From: JACMRI01 sp043778625
GTDB lineage: Bacteria > Bacteroidota > Bacteroidia > UBA4408
NCBI GenBank assembly: GCA_043778625.1
Contig: JAYWFU010000121.1
Coordinates: 1-14,090, forward strand
Length of the DNA: 14,090 bases
Reading direction: 5' to 3'
Shown here: positions 1 through 8,000 of the stretch, in pieces
Layout: every line of letters starts with the position of its first letter
Numbering within the stretch: position 1 is the first letter of the stretch
Notes under the pieces: generated by a model
Database searches by the model: none
What the model saw: the letters and a program-made list of their open reading frames with translations, nothing else
What the model was told of the DNA's origin: nothing
Made by a program: the position numbers and the translations under genes

Positions 1-96
1 TTTAGGTCGTGCCATAAATGAATTGTTATATAGTCCAAATATACTAAAAAATATTACAAAACAAAATTTGGACTATATATTACTTCAAATTGGTAT
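1..96 (-). mobile_element. Insertion-sequence end, left-edge copy (5' part of transposase gene runs off the window)
   Basis: Bases 2-96 are the reverse complement of 13996-14090 with two mismatches in 95. On the minus strand the element starts near 96-94 (ATACCAATTTGAAG...) and runs through a leader hairpin to an ATG at 15-13. That ATG opens a frame reading M-A-R-P-K before the window ends. Similarity between the two copies stops abruptly at base 96, so this is taken as the element boundary, within a base or two. Too little of the transposase is visible to name the IS family. The target duplication cannot be read because the far end of the element is outside the window. The element sits directly against a decayed IS5-type transposase, so it probably inserted into that older element. 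Outward-facing copies at both window edges suggest the sequence ends where assembly stopped at a multicopy repeat. Confidence 0.75.
27..79 (-). promoter_or_regulatory. IS leader hairpin with embedded promoter-like motif (left copy)
   Basis: Arms at 27-40 and 66-79 are perfectly complementary over 14 bp (TATATAGTCCAAAT and its complement) around a 25-nt loop. On the minus strand, TATATTTG (43-36) matches the Bacteroidota -7 consensus TAnnTTTG exactly. A TTTG lies 18 nt upstream in this copy, close to the -33 spacing. The motif falls in the downstream arm, about 20 nt before the transposase ATG. A transcript started there would carry little of the hairpin, whereas read-through from flanking DNA would carry all of it. 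That resembles the known protection of IS10 and IS50 transposase from outside transcription. The hairpin is seen; the promoter and its role are inferred. Confidence 0.5.
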
Positions 97-735
97 TAAC
101 TATGGTTTTTCGTGGCAATTAGTATATTATTACTACAGAAAGTGGGTTAAGATAGGGTTGTTTGAAAACTTATTTAAAATGTACCTTTTAATAAAACAAG
201 AACGGTTAGACCTTGAAAAATTGAACCTCGATGGTACACACAGCTTAGCAAAAACATCAGGCGATGCCATTGGTTATCAGTATCGTAGAAAAGGGAGAAC
301 ATCAAACGTATTAATTTTAACTGAGGGTAGAGGTATTCCCATTTCGATAGGTGAATAGTAAGTGGTAATCACAATGATTTATACGCTATTGTACCTCAGT
401 TTTCGAGTATGATAAAACAATTAAAACAGTGCGGAATATGTGTTGAAAATAGTTTTATGAATGCCGATAAAGGCTTTGATAGTAAAGCATTTAGAAGATA
501 TTGCAGACGAAGAAAAATAACGCCAAACATAAAAGAAAACATGAGAAATAGAAAGAAAGTTAAGTAAGGAAGAAAGCGTGAGTTTTATAAAAAAGTATAC
601 AACGAAAGATATGTAAACGAAAGGTATTTTGCGTGGCTAGATAGCTTTAAAACTTTGCTTATAAGATTTGATAAAACAAAAGCATCGTGGGATAATGGAC
701 AAAATAGTTGGTAAAAATGGCTGAAGACTAATAAA
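97..735 (+). pseudogene. Decayed IS5-family (DDE) transposase, 5'-truncated
   Basis: Remnant of an IS5-type transposase. The frame from base 98 reads YGFSWQLVYYYYRKW, then the first catalytic Asp in LDGTHSLAK (codon 230-232) and GYQYRRKGRTSN, and stops at TAG 356-358. Homology resumes in another frame at about 361 with SGNHNDLYAIVPQF, the second Asp in NADKGFDSKAF (466-468), and the third acidic residue in NERYFAWLDSFK (Glu at 619-621), followed by LLIRFD. This part is also broken by TAA at 565-567 and 712-714. One frameshift plus two stops and a missing N-terminus make it non-functional. An open frame does extend left to base 2, but bases 2-96 belong to the other IS, so that apparent N-terminus is an artefact of the junction. 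The 3' boundary is uncertain; recognisable homology fades after about 700. Confidence 0.8.
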
Positions 736-796
736 GAAGTAGGTTTGCGAGAAATTATAAGAATGTCAAAAAAACTGCTATTTCTGTTTTAGCAAA

Positions 797-826
797 ATGC
801 TCGCACTAGCAACGGCAAGTGGGCTC
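797..826. repeat. REP-like palindrome, left side
   Basis: A short hairpin: CACT-A-GC (804-810), loop AACG, GC-A-AGTG (815-821), with one A/A mismatch, flanked by GCTCG and GGCTCG. The segment ATGCTCGCACTAGC (797-810) matches ATGCTGGCACTAGC at 13893-13906 in 13 of 14 bases. It therefore seems to belong to the same dispersed family as the palindromes after mnmG. It lies between the transposase remnant and the TonB-dependent receptor gene. The rest of the interval (736-930) is AT-rich; I see no gene and no convincing promoter for the receptor in it. Confidence 0.5.
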
Positions 827-930
827 GTATAAATATAGCTACTATTATTTAACATTGTCTTAACATAGGCTGTGTGTTTTAAACCTTGTTTTGTGGTGTC
901 TAATAATTTAAAAAATAAACAGACCACAAA

Positions 931-3900
931 ATGAAAAACACCAAATTGTTTTTAAGCGCAGTAGTACTTGCTGCAACGCAACTAATTAGCGTAGCACAAG
1001 CACAGGTTACCAGTTCAAGTATTAACGGCAAAGTAGCTGATGCCAAAGACGAACCACTTACAGGCGCAACCATTGTAGCGGTGCACGTACCTACAGGCGC
1101 AAAATATATAACAGTGGCCGACATCAACGGCAAGTATTTTTTACCCAACATGAACTCTGGCGGACCTTACACCATTAAGGTTAATTTTATTAGTTACAAA
1201 GAATCGTTAAAAGAAAATATTACATTGAACTTAGGCGATAATCAAAAAATAAATTTTGAACTTGCCGAAGGCACTACCAATCTTAACGAGGTGGTAGTAA
1301 CAGGCAGTGCCGATGATAATAAAACAGGCACGGGCATGCGCACCAGCAAGGAACAAATACAAGCCTTGCCTACTATTACACGTAGCCTTACCGATTTTAC
1401 CAAGCTTACCCCACAAAGCAACAATAACTCGTTTGCAGGTACTAATTTCCGTTACAATAACGTAACTGTTGATGGTGCTACTAATAACGATGCCATTGGT
1501 TTTAGCCCTTCGTTGGGTGGTGTTGGTGGTACGTCCAATATGCCAGGTAGTAGCACACGTACTAACCCCATAAGCCTTGATGCCATACAAGACATTAGCG
1601 TGAGTATTGCCCCTTACGACGTTAAGTTGGGGAACTTTACGGGCGGTAGTATCAACGCTGTTACCCGCAGTGGCACTAACGATGTGTCGGGCTCGGTATA
1701 TGGTTTTGGACGCAATGCAGCCATTACAGGGCGTGATAATGCGGGCGATGGTAGCAAAATGCCTAATGGCTATACTGATTATCAGGCTGGGTTTAGAATA
1801 GGATTACCAATTGTTAAAGACAAACTATTTTTCTTTACTAACTACGAAAACACCTATCGCAACGAGCCATTGTTTTATGGTGCTGGGCAAAATGGTTCGT
1901 TTATGACTACCGCTATTGCACAACAAATTACTGATAGCTTAAAGAGCAGTACATTTATGCCTAAAAATAATTACAACCCCAATGGCACGTATGACGCTGG
2001 TAAAACGGATGATTATAGTATTTACTCCAAAAGCAATAAATTATTTGCGCGTGTAGATTGGAATATTAACGATAAGCATCAGTTAAATATTCGTAATAAT
2101 TACATCGTATCGTCGTCGAGCAACCTAGAGCGGTCGGCTACACAATTTCAGTTTGGCAATTACGATTTTAAACAAAACAACACTAATAACTCTACGGTAT
2201 TAGAATTTAAAAGTCGTTTTAATTCAAAATTAGCCAACAGTTTTATAGCTGGTTTTACTAACATACACGATTATCGCACGCCTACAGGCGAGCAGTTTCC
2301 GCAAATACAAATTAACAACGTTAACGGCACAGGCACAGTATTGTTGGGTAATAACAGAGAGGCCGATGTGTTTAATATGAAACAAAAAACATTTGAACTA
2401 ACGGATAATCTTACTTTTTACAAAGGTCGCCATGTGTTTAATGTGGGTACACATAACGAACTATATGCTATTGATTATGGGTTCATCAACTCGTGGAATG
2501 GGCGTATTGATTACAATAATTTGAATGATTTTTTAAACAACAAACCCGCTAGAGTACGTGCAATATATAACCTTTCCGACAACACGCGCGAAACTAATTT
2601 TGAAACTCCAGTGGCAAAATTTAACGTAAATATGTTGAGCCTTTATGCGCAAGACGAAATTAGTTTCTTGGAAAATTTTAAAGCATCGTTTGGTCTAAGG
2701 GTTGATTACACTGATGTACCCAAAGCTCCCGAAAAAAGCAACTTAGTAACCAATGCCGCTATTGACAATAATTACGGCACTACTTATACCCACACTCAAC
2801 TACCAACCATAGGTGGCAAGCTATTTACCAAGCCATTGCTATCGCCTCGCATTGGTTTTAATTGGGACGTATTAGCTAACAAAAAATTAATTATACGTGG
2901 CGGAAGTGGTGTATTTACAGGTCGTGTACCGTTTGCATGGTTAGGTTATGCCTACTATAACAATGGTGTAAATTTTGGTGCATTTGATTATAAACCATCT
3001 ACCCCCACCAAAACCAACATACCCACCGACCCCACTACGTTTCAGGCATTTAATGCTAATGTGCTAAACCAACCTAACCGTGTGGAGGTTAATTTAATTG
3101 ACAAAAACTTTAAATTACCACAAGTACTACGTAGCAATATAGCGTTTGATATTATGCTACCTGCTAATTATAAATTAACGTTGGAAGGAATGTACACCAA
3201 AACAATTACTGATGTAATGTTTAAACAAGTAAACTTAAAAGATAGCGTTACTTACAACCCTAACGATGTAAACCACGAGCAACCTATATACCTAAAAGGT
3301 GGGCCAACAGGGCAACGTGTAGATAATAATTTTTCGAGTGTGTATTTAATGACTAATACCAACCAAGGACACCGTTATAGTTTAACGGCGCAAGTAACCA
3401 AGCAATACAAGTTTGGGTTAAATGTAATGGCGGCCTACAACTACGGTAAATCGTACGATGTAGCTAATGGCATAAGAAATTCGTACGAATCTAACTGGCA
3501 ATTAAACCAATCGTTAACGCCTAACAATCCGTCGTTGTCGTATTCTAACTTTGATACCCGCCATCGTATTGTATCTACCGCTGGGTACAAAAAAGATTGG
3601 AACAAAAAACTAACATCGTACGTATCGCTTGTGTTTACAGCACAATCGGGCAATCCGTTTACGTGGGCAATAAATAGTAATAAAATATCAAACAGTGGCC
3701 AACAAATAGATTTAGTGTACATACCTAACTCGCAAGCGGATATTAACTTAGTAACCTACAAAGACGCTTCGGGCAACGATGTAAGCACGCAACAACAATG
3801 GGAAAGCCTAGACGCTTACATTAGTAGCCAAAAAGGATTAAACGATGCACGCGGACGATTTACTAAACGTAACGAAGGCCGCACCCCTTGGAATACTAGA

Positions 3901-4197
3901 TTAGACGCACGTTTTATGCAAGACGTAAATGTGTATATTAAAGATAAGAAACATACGTTTCAGTTTACCTGCGATGTTACCAATTTTAGTAATTTACTCA
4001 ACAAAAAATGGGGCTATTCGTACTTTGTACCCGATACGCAAAACTCGTCAGCCTTTGTTGGCCTAACACCCACAGGCACTAACGGCGCAAATGGCAATGC
4101 TAATTACACATTTACTACGCCTAAAACCACACCTTATTCGGTAGATAAATTAGCATCGCGTTGGCAAATGCAAATTGGTGTTAGGTATATATTTTAA
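931..4197 (+). CDS. TonB-dependent outer-membrane receptor, Oar-like
   Basis: A 1088-aa outer-membrane active transporter of the TonB-dependent receptor superfamily. Residues 1-24 form a signal peptide (MKNTKLFLSAVV..., cleavage after VAQA). Residues 31 to about 113 form a carboxypeptidase-regulatory-like beta-sandwich (INGKVADAKDEPLTGATI...DINGKYFLPNM), usual in Bacteroidota receptors. LNEVVVTG (118-125) is the TonB-box-like segment, followed by a plug domain to about 250 that includes VTVDGATNNDAIG and GGSINAVTRSGTN. The rest is beta-barrel, ending WQMQIGVRYIF with the terminal Phe typical of barrel proteins. The plug wording (ISLDAIQDISVSIAPYDVKLGNFTGG) is characteristic of the Oar-like group rather than SusC, and no SusD gene is adjacent. 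The substrate cannot be predicted. The A-rich leader without Shine-Dalgarno supports the ATG at 931. A 38-bp palindrome follows 27 bases after the stop. Confidence 0.93.
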   Translation: MKNTKLFLSAVVLAATQLISVAQAQVTSSSINGKVADAKDEPLTGATIVAVHVPTGAKYITVADINGKYFLPNMNSGGPYTIKVNFISYKESLKENITLNLGDNQKINFELAEGTTNLNEVVVTGSADDNKTGTGMRTSKEQIQALPTITRSLTDFTKLTPQSNNNSFAGTNFRYNNVTVDGATNNDAIGFSPSLGGVGGTSNMPGSSTRTNPISLDAIQDISVSIAPYDVKLGNFTGGSINAVTRSGTNDVSGSVYGFGRNAAITGRDNAGDGSKMPNGYTDYQAGFRIGLPIVKDKLFFFTNYENTYRNEPLFYGAGQNGSFMTTAIAQQITDSLKSSTFMPKNNYNPNGTYDAGKTDDYSIYSKSNKLFARVDWNINDKHQLNIRNNYIVSSSSNLERSATQFQFGNYDFKQNNTNNSTVLEFKSRFNSKLANSFIAGFTNIHDYRTPTGEQFPQIQINNVNGTGTVLLGNNREADVFNMKQKTFELTDNLTFYKGRHVFNVGTHNELYAIDYGFINSWNGRIDYNNLNDFLNNKPARVRAIYNLSDNTRETNFETPVAKFNVNMLSLYAQDEISFLENFKASFGLRVDYTDVPKAPEKSNLVTNAAIDNNYGTTYTHTQLPTIGGKLFTKPLLSPRIGFNWDVLANKKLIIRGGSGVFTGRVPFAWLGYAYYNNGVNFGAFDYKPSTPTKTNIPTDPTTFQAFNANVLNQPNRVEVNLIDKNFKLPQVLRSNIAFDIMLPANYKLTLEGMYTKTITDVMFKQVNLKDSVTYNPNDVNHEQPIYLKGGPTGQRVDNNFSSVYLMTNTNQGHRYSLTAQVTKQYKFGLNVMAAYNYGKSYDVANGIRNSYESNWQLNQSLTPNNPSLSYSNFDTRHRIVSTAGYKKDWNKKLTSYVSLVFTAQSGNPFTWAINSNKISNSGQQIDLVYIPNSQADINLVTYKDASGNDVSTQQQWESLDAYISSQKGLNDARGRFTKRNEGRTPWNTRLDARFMQDVNVYIKDKKHTFQFTCDVTNFSNLLNKKWGYSYFVPDTQNSSAFVGLTPTGTNGANGNANYTFTTPKTTPYSVDKLASRWQMQIGVRYIF

Positions 4198-4224
4198 GGC
4201 GTTGTAAGTCGTTTATGTTTTTTC

Positions 4225-4262
4225 AGTTTCTTTGTGCTAAGTATACTTAGCACAAAGAAACT
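4225..4262. repeat. Perfect 38-bp palindrome between receptor and DUF2490 genes
   Basis: AGTTTCTTTGTGCTAAGTA is followed without a gap by its exact reverse complement, giving a perfect 38-bp inverted repeat with no spacer. Pairing can extend outward: TTTTTTC (4218-4224) is complementary to GAAAAAA (4265-4271) across a two-base bulge, and that stretch overlaps the start codon of the next gene. It may act as a terminator after the receptor gene, although only UUU follows the stem on the plus strand. It may instead control translation of the downstream gene, or be a binding site for a dimeric protein. The palindrome is certain; its role is inferred. Confidence 0.75.
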
Positions 4263-5045
4263 TTGAAAAAAATTATTTTACTATTAGCCTTAATTAGTAC
4301 ACAAGCAGTTGCGCAAAACAATAGAAATAATGTGGAGCAATTTAACTCGTGGCTTGTATATACAGGTACTCACAAGCTATCTAATAAAGTAGAGTTATAT
4401 ACTGAGTTTCAATTACGCCGCAATGATTTTTTAAACCATAAAGCGCAAATTGCATACATGGCAACGCTAGATGCCGTTGTAAACGAACAGGCTAAACTAT
4501 CCGTAGGTTATACCTATGTAATAACCCACCCTTATGGTAAGCAACCACTAACTAATTATTCGTTTGTAGAGCATAGGCCATTCGAACAATTTGCAACTAA
4601 AAATAGTATTGGGCGTTTACACCTACAACATCGTTATAGATTAGAACAACGCTTTATTGAAACAAAAACACTAAGTGCAGCTAACGAATATGTGTTTGAC
4701 AAATGGCTTTACAAAAACCGTGTGCGTTATCGTTTATTGGTAAATATACCTATAAACAAAGCCACAATGAAAGACGCCAATACATTGTTTGTACAGGCAT
4801 CTAACGAACTATTTATTAATTTTGGAAAGAATGTAGCTAAAAATATTTTTGATCAAAACCGTGCATTTACAGGTATGGGCTACAAGGTATCTACACCACT
4901 TACCATTACATTTGGATACTTAATGCAACAGCTATTTAAGGGAGATGGTATTAAAGTAGAAAATAATCATACCTTACTTATCAACGTTAATTACAACTTT
5001 GATTTTAGCAAAAAAGATAATGCTGAAGTTTTAATTGTAAAATAA
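4263..5045 (+). CDS. DUF2490 family outer-membrane beta-barrel protein
   Basis: A 260-aa protein with a clear signal peptide (MKKIILLLALISTQAVAQ, residues 1-18), then alternating hydrophobic/polar strands with aromatic girdles typical of a small outer-membrane barrel. NSWLVYTGTHKLSNKVELYTEFQLRR, VGYTYVITHPYG, EHRPFEQF, QHRYRLEQRF, YKNRVRYRL and the Asn-Glu-Leu-Phe-Ile-Asn-Phe segment match the DUF2490 family, which is widespread in Bacteroidota and functionally uncharacterised. The start must be TTG at 4263: the in-frame codon at 4248-4250 is a stop, no ATG precedes the signal peptide, and starting later would remove it. The TTG lies immediately after the palindrome, so initiation could be structure-limited. 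It follows the receptor gene by 65 bases on the same strand and converges on the adhesin gene with a 17-base gap. Confidence 0.85.
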   Translation: MKKIILLLALISTQAVAQNNRNNVEQFNSWLVYTGTHKLSNKVELYTEFQLRRNDFLNHKAQIAYMATLDAVVNEQAKLSVGYTYVITHPYGKQPLTNYSFVEHRPFEQFATKNSIGRLHLQHRYRLEQRFIETKTLSAANEYVFDKWLYKNRVRYRLLVNIPINKATMKDANTLFVQASNELFINFGKNVAKNIFDQNRAFTGMGYKVSTPLTITFGYLMQQLFKGDGIKVENNHTLLINVNYNFDFSKKDNAEVLIVK

Positions 5046-5062
5046 TTTATCCTTGAATTTTG

Positions 5063-8000
5063 TTATCTCACTACTTGTATAAATCCTTTTTGTTCGAGTT
5101 GTTTGTTGGATAGTGTGGTAATGTTGAGCATGTAGTAGTAAGTACCATCGGTTACCTTAGTGCCTGCTAGTGTTGTTGCGTCCCACGTTATTGCTTTAAT
5201 TCCCTCAGCGTTAAATAGTAATAATCCCCAACGATTGTATACGGCTAATTTTAAATAACTTACGCTACTACTGGCTATGCTAAACACATCGTTAACACCA
5301 TCGCCATTTGGTGTAAATACCGTAGGTACTATTATCGTGTCTTTTTGGCCAATAATTAGTTTGGTTACGCTATCTATACAGCCCAAATTGTTTTGTATAA
5401 TTAGTGTAGTACTAAAACTACCCGTTGCGTTGTACTGGTGGCTGGGGTTTTGGAGGCTTGCCGTTTTTTCATCGCCAAATGTCCAATACCATTTTACAAT
5501 ACCTTGCCCAGTGCTCGAATCTTTAAAATTATAAATACCCTGTGTTAGCGGTACTAATCCCTCGTAGCTAAAGTTAGCCGTTGGTTTAGGCGTAAGTTTA
5601 ATGTTTATGCTATCCGTGGAAGTGTTGTTACAGGCATCTGTTATGGTTAAATAATAGGTAGTGTTGGCAGTAGGAGCTACTTGCAATGTACTACTATTGC
5701 TTGGGGTTGCTCCATTCCATAGATAAGTATAAGGGGGCTTGCCACTTGTGGTTAATGGGGCTAATAGCAATGTAGTACGCTCGCACAAAGTAGTGTCACT
5801 CGCAAGACCTGAATTCATTGGCTGCACAAGCTTTATGCGTAGCGTATCCCCTACATTACTTGCACAACCTGAAGCATCGCTTACCGTAATAATTACTATT
5901 GTATCATTGGTTATTGTAATGTTTTGAGCAAAATTATTACCTCCTGTTATGTTAGTGCCATTGTTTAAATAATAGGTATAAGGCGCTGTACCATTGCTTA
6001 AAGATGCTGTTACGGGTAATGTACCCGTTTGGCATAAAATAGTGTCTTTTGTACCCAATATATCTACCGCTAAATTAGTGATGGTATTAGTAATTAATAC
6101 ACTGTCTGTAGTACTACAGCCTAAGCTATCAGTAACTATAACCGTGTGCATACCTACCGTGAGATTATTAACGGCATTGCTAGTATTCCCATTATCCCAT
6201 AGGTAATTATATCCATAAGTAAAGGGCGTGCCGCTATTTACAATAAGGGTTGCACTACCATTGCTGGCACTACATATAGCCGATGTTACATTGGTTGTAC
6301 TTACACTAATACCTCCGCTAGGAGCTGTAATGGTAATGTTGTTTAACGACAAACAGTTATTACTATCAGTTACTGTAACCGTGTAATTACCTGCGGTAAG
6401 CCCGTTGATACTTGGCGTGGTGGCTCCGTTACTCCAACTATAATAGTAAGGAGTAGTTCCTCCTGCTACGCTTACGCTTGCACTACCTGTGCTAGCACCA
6501 TAACAGTTTACATTAGTGCTTGCACTGGTGCTTACTGCTAGAGCAGTGCTAGGTGCTGTAATAGTTACGGTATTACTAGTTACTACTGCGGTGCTAGCAT
6601 CGGTTACCGTTACACTATAAGTACCTGCGGTTAGCCCTGTAATGGTTGGTGTGGTAGCCCCGTTGCTCCAAGCATAGGTATAGCCTGCTGTGCCGCCCAC
6701 TACAGTAGCAGTTGCAGTGCCATTAGCACCGCCTGCACAACTTACATTGCTCGTTACATTAGCTGTGGCCGATAGTATGGCCCCTAATGGTTCAGTAATA
6801 CTTACTGTATTACTAAATACTAAACAGCTATTACTATCAGTAACTGTAACGTTGTAATTGCCTGCTGGTACGTTAGTAATTGTTGATGTAGTAGAGCTTA
6901 ATGGAGCTCCTGTGCCTGTGTTTGTCCAGCTATAGTAATAAGGCATAGTACCACCCGCTACGCTTACACTAGCACTACCATCGCTACCGCCAGTGGTGGT
7001 TACATTGGCTGTGTTGGTGGCTGTGGCAGTTAACGCTGCACTTGGCTCACTTATAGTTACTGAGCTTGTGGTTACTACATTGCTATTGGCATCGGTTACT
7101 GTTACGCTATACGTGCCTGTGGCTAAGCCATTAATGTTTTGTGTTGTGGCACCATTGCTCCATGCGTAGGTATAGCCTGGCGCTCCGCCTACTGCACTTA
7201 CACTTGCACTGCCGTTATTAGCTCCTGTACACGTTACATTACTACTGGAGGTGATGCTTGCTGATAATGGCGTATTAGGGTCAGTTATTATAATGGTATT
7301 ACTGGTGATAAAACAGCCATTGGCATCAGTTACAGCTACACTATAACTGCCTACGGGTAGCCCAGTTATACTTGCTCCTGTACCACCATTGCTCCATGCG
7401 TAGGTATAGCCTGTTGTGCCGCCTGCCACACTTACGCTGGCGCTACCATCGCTGCCACCAAATGTAGTTACATTAGTGGTAACGCTTGCTGTGGCGGCTA
7501 ATGCTGCACTTGGCTCGCTTACTGTTACCGTATTACTACCTGCCGAGCATCCGTTGCCATCAGTTATTGTTACGTTGTAAGTACCAGCAGGCACGCCTGA
7601 TATACTTGCTCCTGTACCGCCATTGCTCCACGCATAACTATAACCACCTGTGCCGCCGCTCGGGCTACTACTTACCGAACCTGTGCTGGCACCTGCGCAA
7701 CCTACGTTGGCACTTGTGCTGGCACTTACGCTTGGTGCGCTAGCAGGCTGGCTTACCGTTACCGTATTGCTACCTGCGGAGCATCCGTTGCCATCAGTTA
7801 TTGTTACGTTGTAAGTACCAGCAGGCACGCCTGATATGCTTGCTCCTGTACCCCCATTACTCCACGCATAACTATAGCCACCTGTGCCTCCGCTCGGGCT
7901 ACTGCTTACCGAACCTGTGCTGGCACCTGCGCAACCTACGTTGGCACTTGTGCTAACACTAACACTAGGTGCGCTAGCGGGCTGGCTTACCGTTACCGTA

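Noticed and set aside
23..358. A complete small protein starting at TTG 23
   Set aside because: Its first part is the opposite-strand IS end and the remainder is a truncated IS5-type transposase ending at a frameshift; it is a junction artefact.
356..366. Programmed ribosomal frameshift in the IS5-type transposase
   Set aside because: Some IS5-family members use frameshifting, but there is no clear slippery heptamer here, and two further in-frame stops (565-567, 712-714) show simple decay.
1231..1590. Antisense open frames within the TonB-dependent receptor gene (also 900-1151 and 3441-3722)
   Set aside because: They lie opposite a well-supported coding sequence, have no recognisable motifs or leaders, and their composition follows from the codons on the other strand.
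931..5045. A SusC/SusD-type polysaccharide utilisation locus
   Set aside because: The receptor resembles the Oar-like group, the neighbour is a DUF2490 protein rather than SusD, and no glycan-degrading enzyme is present.
5739..6206. Plus-strand open frames across the adhesin gene (also 5277-5534 and 7486-7743)
   Set aside because: They are complements of repetitive adhesin codons with no domain, start context or conservation signal.
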